DNA from: Myxococcales bacterium | GTDB taxonomy: Bacteria > Myxococcota_A > UBA796 > GCA-2862545 | Assembly: GCA_019634415.1 (NCBI GenBank) | Contig: JAHQVJ010000044.1 | Coordinates: 1-64,000 of the forward strand | Direction of reading: 5' to 3' | DNA: 64,000 bases | Part shown: in pieces, positions 16,772 through 24,710 of the stretch | Position numbering within the stretch: the first letter of the stretch is position 1 | Layout of the letters: each line of letters begins with the position of its first letter | Notes under the pieces: generated by a model | What the model saw: only the letters and a program-made list of their open reading frames with translations | Told to the model about the DNA's origin: nothing | Database searches by the model: none | Program-made: the position numbers and the translations under genes

Positions 16772-19100
16772 GCCGGTGTCGGGCGTGCTCGCGGTGGGAC
16801 ACGCGGGAGAGGAGTCCAGCTCCCGCGTGCTGGTACCCCAGCCGTGGCCCCACCGCGTGCCCCTCGTGTGGACCGGGTCTCCCGGAGACGAGCTGCCCCT
16901 CCTGACGGCTGCGCGATGGTCCCATGCGCTGGTGGTGGGGCACGTCGATGATCCGTTGTTGGTGCGGGTCCTCCGGCGGATCAGCGCTCAGGGGACCAGC
17001 GTGTCGGTGTTGCTGGGAGGTGAGCCCCAGCAGGTTCATCCCGGTCATGCACACGCCACCCACGCCGTGGTGGCAGACCTGGTGCGACGAGACGCGGTGC
17101 AGGGCGTGTGGACGCATCCCCGCCCGGGCGAGGTGCTGGAGCTGGTCCTCGAGATCGCGTCTGCGCACCCCGCCCATCGCGTGCCCTCGGCGGATCGGGT
17201 CGATCTGGGGCCGCTCCTGTCGCTGCGGCAGACCTGGTGCAAGCCTGCGGCACCTGTCCACTTTCGCGAGATCGTGGGCGTTCGGCTCGGGCGGGCCGAG
17301 ATGCTGCCCTGGGTGGCTGCCTGGGTGTGCGTCCACGACGTAGTCGGTGCCCTCGTGGCCATGCACTCGGCTCCGCCGTCGTCGGATCCGGGTCCGCCCA
17401 CGCCTCTTCCCGCCCATCGCACCGTGGCGGCCGTGGGGGAGCGGCTGCGTCGCGCGCTGGGTGCCCTGGTGTTGCAGGGCGGCGACCCCCTGGTGGACCA
17501 GATCGCCGAGCTGATTCAGCCCATCCTCGACGAGGTGCAGGCCATGCGGACCACGTGCTCCCAGGTGGAGCGGTCTCGCATGGCGCGCCTGGGCTTGTTC
17601 GACGCCGTGGGGATCACCGGCACCGTGCGACGGCTGCGGCGTCTTCAGGCGGCAGTGGCCGCCGAGACCGGCGCGAGAAGTGCCGGGATCCTCGCGCACC
17701 TGGTGGCGGGCACATCCGAGTCGGATGGCTCCGCGGGCTCGGTGCCCTTCACCGCCTGGCGTCAGGCGTTCGCAGGCCTCGCGAGCGACGGGCGTGCGCT
17801 GGCTGCGGCACGAGATCCGGTGGTGCTCACGGCGCTCACCGAGCAGGTGGCGGTGTTTCGTCGGGACTTCCCGGCGGCGGTGCAGCGCCACCTGGAGGTG
17901 GTGTGGGGGCGTGCCCACGACCCCGACGCCGCGCCCGATCCTGCGCTGGTGGCGTCGCTGGTGTCGCGCGCCGATGCCGTCGAGGTCGCGCTGCGCAGCA
18001 CGCTGGATCGCTGGGCGGAGCACGCGAGGCGGCTGGCCGACGACGTGCTGGGGGAGGACCGGCTGGTGCAGTGGGTGGCCGGTGACGCCCAGACGCTGGT
18101 GGCCTTGCTGAGGCAGGGAATCGCCGCCGATGCCGTTCACGGCGCTCGCGATCGCGCGCTGTCCGCCCTCAAGGAGATCCGAGGCCCGGAGGACGTCGAC
18201 GAAGCCGTCGCCGAGCTGCGGCAGGTCGCCGACGAGCTGGCCCGCGCGTTCGTCCACGATGATCTGCTGGAGGGCCTCGTGCGTGGGTGCGACGCCACCG
18301 GCCTGCGAGATGCGCTGGTGGGCGGAGGAGATGCCGTGGTGCTCCGGGTGGCGCAGCCGCTGTCGCAGCCCCTGGTGGCGTGGCTTCGGGCTGGGGGCAT
18401 CGAGGTTCGCGTGGCGTCGACCCAGTTCACGGCGGCCGAGCAGCTCTCGGATGCGCTTGCCTGGGTGCAGCGGCAAGCCGCGCATGCACCCTCGAGGGCA
18501 GGCCATCGGAATCGATCCGCAGCCACCGAGCATCAGCTGGCCGATCTGGCCCTGCCCGATGCCGCCGGGCAGTCGGCCGACGACCTCGCCGCCGTGGTGC
18601 TGGCCGCGGAGTGCCTGCTGGCGGGGCTGGTGTTGGGGCTCGTGCAGGCTCGTTCAGCCTCGTCCGAGGCATCCCACACGCCCGAGCACGGGGTCTGGGA
18701 GCTGCAGGGTCTCGAGGTGGGGTGGCGAGGAGCTGTCTTGCTCCCCCACGATGGGATCCACCTGCTCGCCACCGAGCCCTCCGTGCGCTCCCGCCTCGAG
18801 CAGCGCGTGTCCACGGCGATCGACGGGCTCTGCAGACACCCTGAGGGTCCGAGGATGGCGGAGCGCCTCGTGGAGCTGGCGGCCCTCGGTCCAGGTCCGC
18901 GCCTGGCAGCCGAGATCGGCCTCGATGCGCCTGTCTACGTGCAGCTCCAGCGCCCGCTGCAGGATCGGCTCAAGACCCTCGCGGACCGGGCTGTGGCGTC
19001 GCTGGTGGACTGTACCCACTCGTCTCGACTGCGTCGGATCAGTCGCGCACCGACCCGCTGGCGCTCCGACTCCCTGGCCGACCTGTGCGAGGCGTCGTGA
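16764..19100 (+). CDS. Large helical protein of unknown function; middle gene of the Hsp70-like trio
   Basis: A 778-residue cytosolic protein that I do not recognise. The N-terminal 150 residues look like a small alpha/beta fold (SHALVVGHVDDPLLVRVLRR then SVSVLLGGE). From about 220 onward it is mainly long amphipathic helices rich in Ala, Leu, Arg and Asp (for example MRTTCSQVERSRMARLGLFD, AVEVALRSTLDRWAEHARRL, AVAELRQVADELARAF), suggesting a helical bundle or scaffold. No Walker A, transmembrane segment or signal peptide is seen. It starts with GTG eight bases before the upstream stop and its TGA overlaps the GTG of the next gene, so three genes are strictly coupled. The size and pairing recall the SrfC/SrfB pairs of other bacteria, but no motif proves this. 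Confidence 0.75.
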   Translation: MAEPVSGVLAVGHAGEESSSRVLVPQPWPHRVPLVWTGSPGDELPLLTAARWSHALVVGHVDDPLLVRVLRRISAQGTSVSVLLGGEPQQVHPGHAHATHAVVADLVRRDAVQGVWTHPRPGEVLELVLEIASAHPAHRVPSADRVDLGPLLSLRQTWCKPAAPVHFREIVGVRLGRAEMLPWVAAWVCVHDVVGALVAMHSAPPSSDPGPPTPLPAHRTVAAVGERLRRALGALVLQGGDPLVDQIAELIQPILDEVQAMRTTCSQVERSRMARLGLFDAVGITGTVRRLRRLQAAVAAETGARSAGILAHLVAGTSESDGSAGSVPFTAWRQAFAGLASDGRALAAARDPVVLTALTEQVAVFRRDFPAAVQRHLEVVWGRAHDPDAAPDPALVASLVSRADAVEVALRSTLDRWAEHARRLADDVLGEDRLVQWVAGDAQTLVALLRQGIAADAVHGARDRALSALKEIRGPEDVDEAVAELRQVADELARAFVHDDLLEGLVRGCDATGLRDALVGGGDAVVLRVAQPLSQPLVAWLRAGGIEVRVASTQFTAAEQLSDALAWVQRQAAHAPSRAGHRNRSAATEHQLADLALPDAAGQSADDLAAVVLAAECLLAGLVLGLVQARSASSEASHTPEHGVWELQGLEVGWRGAVLLPHDGIHLLATEPSVRSRLEQRVSTAIDGLCRHPEGPRMAERLVELAALGPGPRLAAEIGLDAPVYVQLQRPLQDRLKTLADRAVASLVDCTHSSRLRRISRAPTRWRSDSLADLCEAS

Positions 19101-21850
19101 GCGGGCCACGGTGGGCGCGCACCCTGTCGGATCGCTTCGATCCGCAGCAGGGGTGTGCGCTGACGGTGGCGCGGATGTGGCCGCCGCGTCTGATGGTGCA
19201 CGAGGTGCAGGCGCGCACCTCCGACGCCGCTCGCGTATCCGTCTCGGCCTCGGTGTGGATCACCCATCGACTCGACCGTGCCCTCGAGGTCACGCTGTCT
19301 GCGGCGACCGCGGAGCCGGTGGACGCCGAGGGGAAGCCCGTGGAGGGCCTCACCGTGGGCAGGGCCACGGCCGTGGTGGAGGGAGCCGAGACCAGCGAGC
19401 CCTCCGGAGGACGGCTGTCGTTGCCCTTGTCGTGGACGGACGTGGTCGCTGCGCGGCTCCGAGCGCAGCCCTGGGTACGTGCCGGTGTGGACGTGGCGCT
19501 GTTCGACGGTGAGATCCGGCGGGCGTATCGCACGTTTCTGTACCTGACGGCCGGGCCGCCCGCGTTCCCGCAGCGAGGGGTCCGTCGCGGCGAGTGGTCG
19601 GACACGAACCAAGGGTGGCTCTTCTTGCCGGAGGGCTCGGAGCCGGCCTGCTGGCTGCAGCCGTCGGCCGAGGCCAGGGATCTCGTGCTCACTGTGCCCA
19701 CGGAGCCCGACGACACGAGCGCGGTGACGCTGGACGGATGCATGGGCTCTGCCGGCCTGCCCTCGGCGCGGGTGGTGGCGTTGACTACGGAGGGTGAGGT
19801 CGCCCACTGGGATGCGTCGGACGGGCGTCGGGTCACGGCGCCGCCCGACGTCGAGGTGGAGCGGCGTACTGCTCCGGTGCTGCGTCTCGCTGAAGACGTG
19901 TCGGTGGTGCTCCGCCCTGCCGCCGAGGGCAGCCAGGAGGCCGCGCCGCAGTGGGTCGATCTGCCGCTTCGCCTCGAGGCGGCAGAGGAGTCGCTCTGGG
20001 AGGGGGTGGCGTTGGAGGTGCTGCACGCCGAGCTTCGAGGACCTGAGTCGGACGTGCTCGGGACGTTCGAGGGGACCTCCGCTCGGGTGGCCGATTCCGT
20101 GGTGCGGCTGCCGCTGCAGATGCGGTCCGTGGCGGATGGGCAGACTCGAGGATCCGCTCGGCTCCACGTCGTCGCACGACCTGTGGTCTGGGGAGCACAG
20201 CTGTCGTCGGAGCGATCCCTGGAGGTGTCGGACGAGGTGTCCTGGACGACGGGACCGTTGCCTCCCGACGACTCGGCCCTATGGCTCGTGATCGACGTCG
20301 GGGGCCGGTTCTGTCGTGCTGCGGTGGCGTGGCACGGTGAAGAGGGCCCGCACGTCGAGGTGGTGCCCCTCGGAGTGGGGGGCAGCATGTCCGCCGCGCT
20401 GCGGTGGTCCGAGCTGTCCTACGCGTCATCGGACGACGACGTCGAGGTGGAGCGGGTGCTCGAGGGCCTTCGGCTGGGCGACGGAGCGCACCCGGAGTGT
20501 CCAGGCCCCGTGGCTGCGACGGAGGTGGCGCGGGAGCTGTTCAAGCGCGTGCTCCTCACCGTGCGGGAGCGCGCGGCATGGCTTCCCCTGCGTCGAGCGG
20601 ATCTGTTGATCACGGTGCCCGCCAGGCTCACCACGCTGCCGCGCTGCGTTCGCGCGCTGTCCGATCTGTGGGACAGCGTGGCCACCGAGGTGTTGTGGGG
20701 CGGCGCTGTGCGGCGAGTGCGCTTCGTCCAGTCCGGGGTGGCCAATGCCGTCGCCCTACTGCGTCAGCTGGACGAGGCGAGCGGGCCTCGGGAACTCCAC
20801 CTGGTGCACTGCGGTGCGAGCAGCGTGGATGCCTGTCGGTTGTGGGTGCCCACCGGCGAGGCGTCGGCGCGGCCCTCCGCCGAGCTACGGTCCCTGGGCA
20901 GGCTCGCACCCCACGTCAGCGGTGCGGACATCACGGATGTGGTGGAGCACTGGCTGAAGGAGGCATTGCCGGATCACCGGGCGGCGTTGCTGCGGTCGGC
21001 GGCGCGGTCCATCAAGGAGGCGGCCAGCCGTGAGCCGGAGCTGTGTGTGGGGGGCGCGGCGCCGAAGGTGTCCCTGCCCGACGAGCTGGCGCGACGGACC
21101 GTTCAGGAGGCCTTGCAGCTGGCCCTGAGCCTGGAGGTGCCGGCGCCAGCGTCCACCGAGGAGGACCAACGAGAGGACTGGGAGCGCTGGATGTTCCCGC
21201 GGCCCGTGTCGAGACGTTCCGTCCCAGCTGGAGGGGTCGCCGCCCTCCTCCGGCGGATGGGGGAGGAGCTGGGCGCCTGGCTCGCAGGCGGGGACTCGGC
21301 CCACGAGCGCATCGTCGCCTTCGCGGGCGGTGCGCGGGCCCTGCCCCTCGTGGGCGACCACCTCGCGCGATGCAGGCCACGAGGATCACAGCAGGTGCAG
21401 CTCCGGGAGCCGGCGACCGCCACGGTGCGGGGGGCTGCGTGGATGGCGCTCGACGTCGACGAGCCGGGCGTGTTGCCCGCACGGGTGCCCGCGACCGCGC
21501 CCCAGGAGCTCGACGTTCGCGTGGCCACCCGTGGTGGCTCGTTCTCCATCGCGACCCTGCTGGACGGGCGTCCAGGTGCCTCCGTCCCATGCGATGCCGT
21601 GACCGAGGAGCCATCCTGGCGAGGTCCGGTGCGTCTCGTGGTCCCTGGCCTGTCGGAGGACGCTGCGTGGGAGCCGTGGGTCGTGGTGGCCGAGGAGCGT
21701 GGGGGAGGGCGTAAACCCGCGAAGGGGGCTCGGCCCACGCGCCTCGAGACGCAGGCCGATGCCTTCTTGCTTCACCTCGACGGTGGAGACGAGCCGATTC
21801 GATTCGATCGCCTGCTGGCGAGTTTGCCTTGGCTGGGAGAGGAGCGGTGA
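19097..21850 (+). CDS. Diverged Hsp70/actin-fold ATPase-like protein (SrfB-like?)
   Basis: A 917-residue protein. Residues 1 to about 390 are beta-rich and unrecognised. From about 392 an Hsp70/actin-type ATPase core can be followed: phosphate-1-like ALWLVIDVGGRFCRAAVAW, a helical segment with RADLLITVPARL, phosphate-2-like ELHLVHCGASSVDACRLWV near 567-585 in which the usual DxGGGT is eroded to HCGASS, a helical run AALLRSAARSIKEAAS near 633, and the adenosine motif IVAFAGGARALPLVGDHLA near 738 followed by RGAAWMALD. Order and spacing match Hsp70-like proteins. The C-terminal 90 residues are beta-rich and may bind substrate or partner. The GTG start overlaps the upstream stop (GTGA). Chaperone, cytoskeletal and SrfB-type roles are all possible. 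Confidence 0.75.
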   Translation: MSGPRWARTLSDRFDPQQGCALTVARMWPPRLMVHEVQARTSDAARVSVSASVWITHRLDRALEVTLSAATAEPVDAEGKPVEGLTVGRATAVVEGAETSEPSGGRLSLPLSWTDVVAARLRAQPWVRAGVDVALFDGEIRRAYRTFLYLTAGPPAFPQRGVRRGEWSDTNQGWLFLPEGSEPACWLQPSAEARDLVLTVPTEPDDTSAVTLDGCMGSAGLPSARVVALTTEGEVAHWDASDGRRVTAPPDVEVERRTAPVLRLAEDVSVVLRPAAEGSQEAAPQWVDLPLRLEAAEESLWEGVALEVLHAELRGPESDVLGTFEGTSARVADSVVRLPLQMRSVADGQTRGSARLHVVARPVVWGAQLSSERSLEVSDEVSWTTGPLPPDDSALWLVIDVGGRFCRAAVAWHGEEGPHVEVVPLGVGGSMSAALRWSELSYASSDDDVEVERVLEGLRLGDGAHPECPGPVAATEVARELFKRVLLTVRERAAWLPLRRADLLITVPARLTTLPRCVRALSDLWDSVATEVLWGGAVRRVRFVQSGVANAVALLRQLDEASGPRELHLVHCGASSVDACRLWVPTGEASARPSAELRSLGRLAPHVSGADITDVVEHWLKEALPDHRAALLRSAARSIKEAASREPELCVGGAAPKVSLPDELARRTVQEALQLALSLEVPAPASTEEDQREDWERWMFPRPVSRRSVPAGGVAALLRRMGEELGAWLAGGDSAHERIVAFAGGARALPLVGDHLARCRPRGSQQVQLREPATATVRGAAWMALDVDEPGVLPARVPATAPQELDVRVATRGGSFSIATLLDGRPGASVPCDAVTEEPSWRGPVRLVVPGLSEDAAWEPWVVVAEERGGGRKPAKGARPTRLETQADAFLLHLDGGDEPIRFDRLLASLPWLGEER

Positions 21851-21900
21851 AGTAGCTGGGATAAAGTGTTGGTGTGACCGATAGCGGGATTCCCTAATGC

Positions 21901-21923
21901 CCCATTCGGTCGCAACCGATGGG
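21901..21923 (+). terminator. Hairpin downstream of the Hsp70-like operon, possible terminator
   Basis: CCCATTCGGT and ACCGATGGG can pair around a CGCA loop, with one bulged base. It lies 50 bases after the operon end and before the receiver gene. There is no U-tract, so factor-independent termination is doubtful; it may instead be a leader structure of the next gene. Confidence 0.3.
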
Positions 21924-21958
21924 TACCTCGTCGGCATCGGCAACGGTTGAGGAGCAGC

Positions 21959-22324
21959 ATGCCCAAGATTCTCTTGGTGGAAGACAACGAGATGAACCGC
22001 GACATGCTGTCGCGCCGCCTGCGACGACGGGGGTACGAGGTGGACGTGGCCGTGGACGGCGGAGAAGCCGTCGACATGGCCCGCACGATGCCGGATCTGA
22101 TGCTGCTGGACATGAGCCTGCCGGTCATGGACGGATGGGCTGTGGCCACGCGGCTGAAGGGCGACGACGAGACGCGCCGGATCCCCATCATCGCGCTCAC
22201 CGCCCACGCCATGGTGGGCGACAAGGAAAAGGCGCTGGCGGCGGGCTGCGACGACTACGAGACCAAGCCCATCGACTTCCCACGGCTGCTCGACAAGATC
22301 AACGAGCTGATCGCTCCCAACTGA
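21959..22324 (+). CDS. Single-domain response regulator (DivK-like receiver)
   Basis: A 121-residue stand-alone receiver domain. Acidic pocket residues Glu8-Asp9 are in LLVEDNEMNRD, the phosphoacceptor is Asp51 in MLLDMSLPVMDG, the switch Thr is in IIALTAHAM and the conserved Lys is in YETKPIDF. The NEMNRDMLSRRL helix and LTAHAMVGDKEKALAAGCDDY block match DivK-type receivers, which relay phosphate or act by binding partner kinases. The ATG at 21959 is preferred: GAGGAG lies five bases upstream. An in-frame TTG at 21947 is less likely. No kinase gene is adjacent, so its partner must lie elsewhere. Confidence 0.92.
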   Translation: MPKILLVEDNEMNRDMLSRRLRRRGYEVDVAVDGGEAVDMARTMPDLMLLDMSLPVMDGWAVATRLKGDDETRRIPIIALTAHAMVGDKEKALAAGCDDYETKPIDFPRLLDKINELIAPN

Positions 22325-22401
22325 CCGGCGAAGCCGAGGGTCCACGCGAGTCGTCGTGCCCCGGAGGCGGGCGGGATTTCCGGTGCATCCACTGCGGATA
22401 C

Positions 22402-22416
22402 GCCGGTGACACCGGC
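22402..22416 (+). terminator. Short GC-rich hairpin after the receiver gene
   Basis: GCCGGT-GAC-ACCGGC is a perfect six-base-pair stem 78 bases after the receiver stop. It is followed by TTACTGG, not a U-tract. It may end the receiver transcript or be chance in GC-rich DNA. Confidence 0.28.
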
Positions 22417-22473
22417 TTACTGGCGTTCCTCTGGTCTCGCGTGTAGGCTGTCTGGACATCTGGGAGGCCGGGG

Positions 22474-23481
22474 ATGCTAGGAGCCCTTCCGCCTGTGTTC
22501 GCGGGGCTCGAGTCACAAGACACGCAGGAAGCAGCAGGCTTCCTACAGCACGTTGGCCTGGAGCCAGGCGAGCTGGTGATGGAGAAGGGGGAGGAAGACC
22601 TCACCCTGGCCTTCGTGTCGTCTGGCGCGCTCCAGCTGATGGACGGCGACGCCCACATCGGCTCTGTCGGTGCGCGCGAGATGGTGGGTGAGGTGGAGCT
22701 GTTCGGGCAGATGCGTCGCGTCGCCACGGCGGTGGCCTCTGGGGCCGTCCACCTGGCCGTGCTGGACTACGACTCCTACGTCGAGTTGTGCAACCGTGGC
22801 AATCCTGCGGTGTACAACCTGGAGCGCCATGCGCTTCGTCGGCTCGGAGAGCGCCTCCGCTGGATGGACGAAGGCATCATGGAGCGGAGCCGGGGCATCG
22901 AGTTCGAGGTGCCACAGCAGCGCAGCGGCGGGCTGTTGTCTCGACTGTTCAAGGGCGGAGCCCCGAAGGTCGAGGTCGACGACGTGCTGTCGTCGTCTCC
23001 GCTGTTCGACTGGGCCGATCCTGGCGTCGTCTCTGCCATCGCCCAGCACTTCGAGGTGCAGCGGTTCCCCGAGGGACACCTGCTGTGCCAGCAGGGTCAG
23101 GTCGCCGACCGCATGCACATCATCGCATCGGGCCGCGTGGACGTGGTGCTGCTCACCAGCCCTCGAACTGCGGAGATGGTGGCCACGCTCGGGCCTGGGC
23201 AGGCCTGTGGGGAAGCCATGATGGCTCAGCAGACGCCGCGCAGCGCGAGCTACGTGTGCCGCGAGGAGGTCGTGACCGTCAGCCTGGAGCGGGCACCCTT
23301 CACGCACCTGTTCTCCACCAACGACGGCACGGGCTCCACCTTCCGCCAGGGCATCCTGCGCAACGTGATCGCGCTGCTGCTGGCCACCCAGCGTCGCTTC
23401 ACCGAGGTGGAGACCCACTCGTCCGTGCGCACGGAGGACACCCTGCGGGGGACCCCCGTGAACACCGTGTGGCGGGACTAG
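22474..23481 (+). CDS. Protein with two cyclic nucleotide-binding (CAP_ED) domains
   Basis: A 335-residue protein with tandem cNMP-binding-type beta barrels. The first (about 20-120) includes LAFVSSGALQLMDGD and GAREMVGEVELFGQ; the second (about 175-290) includes MHIIASGRVDVVLL and GPGQACGEAMMAQQTPRSAS, where GEAMM and RSA correspond to the phosphate-binding cassette. The first domain lacks a clear cassette Arg-Ser pair and may not bind ligand. No DNA-binding helix-turn-helix follows, so it is not a CRP-type transcription factor; it probably senses a second messenger and acts through protein contacts. GGGAGG lies about seven bases before the ATG. Confidence 0.85.
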   Translation: MLGALPPVFAGLESQDTQEAAGFLQHVGLEPGELVMEKGEEDLTLAFVSSGALQLMDGDAHIGSVGAREMVGEVELFGQMRRVATAVASGAVHLAVLDYDSYVELCNRGNPAVYNLERHALRRLGERLRWMDEGIMERSRGIEFEVPQQRSGGLLSRLFKGGAPKVEVDDVLSSSPLFDWADPGVVSAIAQHFEVQRFPEGHLLCQQGQVADRMHIIASGRVDVVLLTSPRTAEMVATLGPGQACGEAMMAQQTPRSASYVCREEVVTVSLERAPFTHLFSTNDGTGSTFRQGILRNVIALLLATQRRFTEVETHSSVRTEDTLRGTPVNTVWRD

Positions 23482-23538
23482 GCCCCACCCTCCGGTTAGA
23501 CGGCCTCCTTCCACAGGCCACCATTTTCGGGGTACTCA

Positions 23539-24276
23539 ATGCGACTGACTGCTGCGTTGCTATCGCTCTTCCTGGTGTTCTCCTGCACGGGCGCCGAAGA
23601 GGCCACCGCGCCGGAGCCCAAGCCGGAGCAGCCCGCGCCGCCACCCAAGCCCGTGCCGCCCGCCGCGCCCACCGGCGACGTGTGGACGCTGCCCGAGGGG
23701 CACAATCCTGCCCTCCTCGATCCCTCCAAGGCCACCGAGACCGCTCCGGCCACCTTCAAGGCCAAGTTCGAGACGACCCGTGGCGACTTCGTGGTGAAGG
23801 TGCACCGAGACTGGGCACCGAACGGCGCCGACCGGTTCTACAACCTGGTGAAGATCGGCTTCTACGAGAAGGCTGGCTTCTTCCGCACCATCGACGGGTT
23901 CATGGCCCAGTTCGGCATCAGTGCCTACCCCGCCGTCAGCGCCAAGTGGCGCGATGCGCGGATCGAGGACGACCCGGTCAAGGAGTCCAACACCCGCGGC
24001 AAGGTCACCTTCGCCACGGGTGGGCCGAACACGCGCACCACCCAGCTGTTCGTCAACTACTCCGACCGCAACGCGCGCCTCGACAAGAGCGGGTTCTCGC
24101 CCTTCGGTGAGGTCGTCGAGGGGATGGAGGTCGTGGACAGCTTGCACAAGACGGGGGAGGGCAGCCCGCAGGGGCCCGGTCCGAACCAGGGCAAGATGCA
24201 GGCCCGCGGAGGGGCCTACCTGCAGGCCCAGTTCCCCGACGCCGACATGATCGAGAAGGTCACGATCATCGACTGA
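23539..24276 (+). CDS. Cyclophilin-type peptidyl-prolyl isomerase lipoprotein
   Basis: A 245-residue lipoprotein: the signal MRLTAALLSLFLVFSC ends in a lipobox-like VFSC, followed by a Pro/Glu/Lys-rich linker to about residue 55. The cyclophilin domain begins at FETTRGDFVVKVHRDWAPNG and contains NLVKIGFYEKAGFFRTIDGF and TTQLFVNYSDRNARLD, where the catalytic Arg equivalent is the Arg of FFRTIDGFMAQFG. It should act as a prolyl isomerase at the periplasmic face of a membrane. It is convergent with a small gene whose stop lies inside it (11-base overlap). Confidence 0.9.
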   Translation: MRLTAALLSLFLVFSCTGAEEATAPEPKPEQPAPPPKPVPPAAPTGDVWTLPEGHNPALLDPSKATETAPATFKAKFETTRGDFVVKVHRDWAPNGADRFYNLVKIGFYEKAGFFRTIDGFMAQFGISAYPAVSAKWRDARIEDDPVKESNTRGKVTFATGGPNTRTTQLFVNYSDRNARLDKSGFSPFGEVVEGMEVVDSLHKTGEGSPQGPGPNQGKMQARGGAYLQAQFPDADMIEKVTIID

Positions 24277-24541
24277 GCTGTCGTCGCTCGGCCAAGACGG
24301 CCACGATCACGGCGATCGTGGCCTTGTCGTCCAGGCCGCGCAGGTGCTCGAGCTCGTCGCCCAGTCGGAGCAGTCCTGCCTCTCCGAGACCTCGTCGCGT
24401 GATGGGGCAGGTCAGCTCGCCACGGTGGATCGCTCGTAGCAAGTTCACCAGATCGTCGTCGCGCACGGTGCGAAGGCCGTTCGAGCCGAACACGTCGTCC
24501 TCCTCCGGGAAGTTCACCCCGACCGTAAGAGGATCGCGCAC
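24266..24541 (-). CDS. Small conserved-looking protein of unknown function
   Basis: A 91-residue protein beginning MRDPLTVGVNFPEEDDVFG. The composition is that of a genuine soluble helical protein (balanced Leu, Asp, Glu, Arg and low Pro/Ser), unlike the Arg/Pro-rich readings of wrong frames here. It contains VNLLRAIHRGELTCPITRRG and LLRLGDELEHLRGL, and a C-terminal helix KATIAVIVAVLAERR. No known motif is recognised. The GTG start at 24541 lacks a good ribosome binding site; a GTG at 24517 is an alternative. Its 3-prime end overlaps the cyclophilin gene. Confidence 0.55.
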   Translation of the reverse strand: MRDPLTVGVNFPEEDDVFGSNGLRTVRDDDLVNLLRAIHRGELTCPITRRGLGEAGLLRLGDELEHLRGLDDKATIAVIVAVLAERRQLSR

Positions 24542-24710
24542 GATTGCACGGATGTTTGCGTTGTACGTGGGTGTCCTCGTAGATCGGACGGCAGAGGCAT
24601 GAAACTGCCTACGCCGACCGTATGGAGAGCTGGCCGATCCTCAGGTTTCGATCTGGGGCTCGCGCTGCGGTACAACGTGTGCCGCAAGGCCTAGACCACC
24701 TGGAGTCCGC

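Noticed and set aside
22325..22446. A reading frame ending RCIHCGYAGDTG, resembling half of a zinc ribbon, after the receiver gene
   Set aside because: No usable start codon lies within the gap, only one Cys pair is well formed, and the stretch is mostly hairpin and leader DNA.
24542..24710. Largest gap between genes, checked for tRNA, small RNA or a short gene
   Set aside because: No tRNA-like cloverleaf, strong hairpin or plausible coding frame was found; it probably holds only divergent promoters.
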